From Pseudomonas sp. PB101 (GTDB lineage Bacteria > Pseudomonadota > Gammaproteobacteria > Pseudomonadales > Pseudomonadaceae), in contig NZ_RWIR01000003.1 in assembly GCF_009764265.1 (NCBI RefSeq), positions 1 through 38,847 on the forward strand: a DNA stretch of 38,847 nucleotides. The letters run 5' to 3'. The notes beneath the pieces were generated by a model that did not search any database, was not told the DNA's origin, and saw nothing but the letters and a program-made list of their open reading frames with translations. Shown in pieces: positions 36,681-38,847 of the stretch. Positions within the stretch are counted from its first letter, which is position 1. Every line of letters begins with the position of its first letter. The translations under genes were made by a program, and so were the position numbers.

Positions 36681-38573
36681 TCAGACGTGAGGATCGCCCG
36701 CGGCCTTGCTTGGCGCGGCGTACTGCGGCTTGAGGTGCCCGTCCTGATCGAGTAACCAGGCGTCCATGATTTGCCGTACGACCGGTCCGGCGACACGACC
36801 GCCCGCCTCGCCGTTTTCGATCATCACCGAAATCACGATCTTCGGGTGCTCGGCCGGGGCGAAACCGACGAACAAGGCATTGTCGCGGTTGCGCTCGCGG
36901 GTTTTCTCCCGGTTGTAACGCTCGCCTTGCTTGATCGCCACCACTTGCGCGGTACCGCTCTTGCCGGCGATACGGTACTGCGCCCCCGCCGCTGCGGCCC
37001 GGGCAATCCCGCGGGCATCATGCATCACCATCTGCATGCCGTGGTTGACCTGCTCCCAGTCGCGCGGGTCCTTGAGCAGGATGTTCGGCATTGGGTTCTC
37101 ATCCACCGGCGCGACGCCATCCACGGTTTTGGCCAGGTGCGGGCGATTCCACACGCCTTTATTGGCAATCAGCGCGGTGGCCTGTGCCAATTGCAGCGGT
37201 GTGACCTGCATGTAGCCCTGGCCGATGCCGAGAATCACCGTCTCGCCCGGAAACCAGGCCTGACGACGGGTGGCGCGTTTCCAGGCCTGAGATGGCATCA
37301 GGCCGGAGGCTTCTTCGTTCATGTCCAGGGAGACTTTCTCACCGAGTCCGAACATGGCCATATAGTCGTGCAGGCGATCGATCCCCAGCTTATGTGCCAG
37401 GTCATAGAAGTAGGTGTCGTTGGAGCGCATGATCGCCGCATCCATATCCACCCAACCATCGCCGCTGTGGTTCCAGTTTCGGTACTTGTGATCGAAATCC
37501 GGCAGTTGGTAGTAACCGGGGTCGAACACACGAGTCTGTGGCGTGACGACACCGGTATCGAGGCCGGCGATTGCCACTTCCGGCTTGATGGTTGAACCCG
37601 GCGCGTACAAGCCACGCAGCACGCGGTTGAACAGCGGCCGGTCGATGGAGTCGCGCAGCGTAGAGTATTCCCTGGAGCTGATGCCGGTGACGAACAGGTT
37701 AGGATCGAAACTCGGATTGCTGACCATGGCCAGCACCTCACCGGTCGACGGGTCCAGCGCGACTACCGAGCCTCGACGATCACCCAGGGCTTGTTCCGCA
37801 GCTTCCTGAAGCTTGACGTCGAGGCTCAGGACAATGTTTTCGCCCGGCACCGGGTCAGTGTGCTTGAGCACCCGCAGAACACGTCCCTGAGCATTGGTTT
37901 CGACCTCCTCATAACCGACATGGCCGTGCAGTTGCGCCTCGTAGAATTTTTCGATCCCGGTCTTGCCGATCGATTGGGTGCCTCGGTACTCGACCGTATC
38001 CAGCGCCTTTGACTCTTTCTCGTTGATGCGTCCGACGTAGCCGACCGAATGAGCGAAGTGTGCGCCCAATGGGTAGTGTCGAACGAACTGCGGCTCGACA
38101 TCGAGGCCTGGCAAACGGAACTCGTTGACGGCGAGTACGGCTATCTGTTCTTCGCTCAGCTCATAGAACAAGGTCACGGGTACGAATGGGTGACGCGCCT
38201 GCTTCATCGCCTTGTCGAACTGCGAGCGGTCTTCGGCGGGCAGGTGCAGGAGATTGACCACCTCGTCGAGCTCGCTTTTAACATCGGTGGCGAGTTCGCG
38301 GGTGATGGTCAGGTTGAAGCTGGGACGGTTGTCGGCAAGGAGTACGCCGTTGCGGTCATAGATCAACCCGCGGGTAGGCGCAATCGGCAGGACGTGGACA
38401 CGGTTGTTTTCGGAAATGGTGGAGTGATAGTCGAACTCGACTACCTGCAGGACATACAGGCGCACCACCAGCGCACAAGTAATGGCGGCAACGAACAAGG
38501 CGCAGGCCATGAGTCTCTTGTTGACCAGGCGTGTTTCTTTCTCGTGGTCCTTGATCGGTATCGGTTCAGGCAC
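36681..38573 (-). CDS. mrdA: Penicillin-binding protein 2 (peptidoglycan D,D-transpeptidase)
   Basis: A 630-residue class B PBP that cross-links peptidoglycan during cell elongation. A short cytoplasmic tail is followed by one TM anchor (about 22-45), the dimerisation domain (TRGLIYDRNGVLLADNRPS) and the transpeptidase domain with all three motifs: S327-T-I-K, S384-N-D and K538-S-G. It starts at GTG 38571-38573. It stands alone between a LysR gene and an rRNA operon rather than in the rodA/rlmH elongation cluster, so it may be a second PBP2 of the genome, which is inference. Confidence 0.94.
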   Translation of the reverse strand: MPEPIPIKDHEKETRLVNKRLMACALFVAAITCALVVRLYVLQVVEFDYHSTISENNRVHVLPIAPTRGLIYDRNGVLLADNRPSFNLTITRELATDVKSELDEVVNLLHLPAEDRSQFDKAMKQARHPFVPVTLFYELSEEQIAVLAVNEFRLPGLDVEPQFVRHYPLGAHFAHSVGYVGRINEKESKALDTVEYRGTQSIGKTGIEKFYEAQLHGHVGYEEVETNAQGRVLRVLKHTDPVPGENIVLSLDVKLQEAAEQALGDRRGSVVALDPSTGEVLAMVSNPSFDPNLFVTGISSREYSTLRDSIDRPLFNRVLRGLYAPGSTIKPEVAIAGLDTGVVTPQTRVFDPGYYQLPDFDHKYRNWNHSGDGWVDMDAAIMRSNDTYFYDLAHKLGIDRLHDYMAMFGLGEKVSLDMNEEASGLMPSQAWKRATRRQAWFPGETVILGIGQGYMQVTPLQLAQATALIANKGVWNRPHLAKTVDGVAPVDENPMPNILLKDPRDWEQVNHGMQMVMHDARGIARAAAAGAQYRIAGKSGTAQVVAIKQGERYNREKTRERNRDNALFVGFAPAEHPKIVISVMIENGEAGGRVAGPVVRQIMDAWLLDQDGHLKPQYAAPSKAAGDPHV

Positions 38574-38721
38574 GTGTACAGCAACTCTTTGAAAAGAACG
38601 CCGATCCGTGGGCGCAAACTCAGTCCATTAAAAATGAGCTGCACCATACCAAAAGCGTGGAGCCTGGTTTATGTGATTTTTTTCACAATTGACCTTGGCT
38701 GGCTCGGTTCTGTTTTTCGAG

Positions 38722-38762
38722 CGCAAAAACAAAACCCCAACTGCTTTCGCAATTGGGGTTTC
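38722..38762 (-). terminator. Intrinsic terminator of the rRNA operon
   Basis: On the minus strand a stem AACCCCAA/TTGGGGTT, with one mismatch then GCA/TGC and a GAAA loop, is followed by TTTTGTTTTTGCGC. It lies 10 bases past the 5S rRNA 3' end. It separates rRNA transcription from the PBP2 gene on the same strand, whose promoter would lie within 38574-38721. Confidence 0.85.
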
Positions 38763-38771
38763 GGAATTTAA

Positions 38772-38847
38772 TCTTGACGATGACCTACTCTCACATGGGG
38801 AAACCCCACACTACCATCGGCGATGCATCGTTTCACTGCTGAGTTCG
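38772..38847 (-). rRNA. rrf: 5S ribosomal RNA, 3' part (5' end beyond window)
   Basis: Read on the minus strand, the window edge begins in CGAACTCAGCAGTGAAACGA and continues through CGATGGTAGTGTGGGG and CCCCATGTGAGAGTAGG to GTCATCGTCAAGAT, matching the 3' two-thirds of Pseudomonas 5S rRNA. The terminator follows directly. The rest of the operon (23S, 16S) would lie to the right of the window. Confidence 0.93.

Overview
The window looks like a chromosomal segment of a fluorescent-group Pseudomonas. The evidence is high G+C in most genes, a gene order matching the P. aeruginosa common polysaccharide antigen (A-band, D-rhamnan) locus, Pseudomonas-type REP palindromes, and a Pseudomonas-like 5S rRNA at the right edge. 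The species cannot be fixed from the sequence alone.

Left region (1-9798, minus strand). A single uninterrupted reading frame of at least 3266 codons runs off the left edge. It encodes an RTX-type, probably type I secreted protein. It holds two complete animal-type haem peroxidase domains in tandem, each followed by RTX calcium-binding repeats and an Ig-like module, then a further C-terminal RTX array. Fourteen copies of a DGxxGTADD-type acidic motif are spread evenly over the two halves. Just right of it lie a small ORF with a good ribosome binding site, a membrane sensor histidine kinase (plus strand) and a NarL-type response regulator (minus strand, convergent with the kinase). These two are candidate regulators of the giant gene. 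No type I secretion genes are visible here.

Centre (13064-28222). This is the common polysaccharide antigen locus. The minus-strand operon 18795->13064 encodes two paralogous glycosyltransferases, two paralogous methyltransferases and an acyltransferase. Most neighbours overlap by a few bases, and the set resembles PA5455-PA5459 of PAO1. Divergent from it, the plus-strand operon rmd-gmd-wbpW-wzm-wzt-wbpX-wbpY-wbpZ makes GDP-D-rhamnose, assembles the D-rhamnan and exports it through an ABC transporter whose ATPase carries a C-terminal glycan-recognition domain. The minus-strand operon probably makes the terminal modifications of the chain.

Next (28223-30758) comes an AT-richer segment with an acyltransferase-SGNH two-domain protein. 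Its composition differs sharply from its neighbours and suggests transfer.

Right region (31040-36668). Two closely related LysR regulators flank a minus-strand catabolic operon of an MHS-type transporter, a class II aldolase and a D-2-hydroxyacid dehydrogenase. The operon ends in a REP doublet and a hybrid remnant in which pieces of a RidA-like and an RraA-like protein are joined in frame. The window closes with a PBP2 gene (mrdA type), the terminator of an rRNA operon and the 3' part of 5S rRNA, all on the minus strand.
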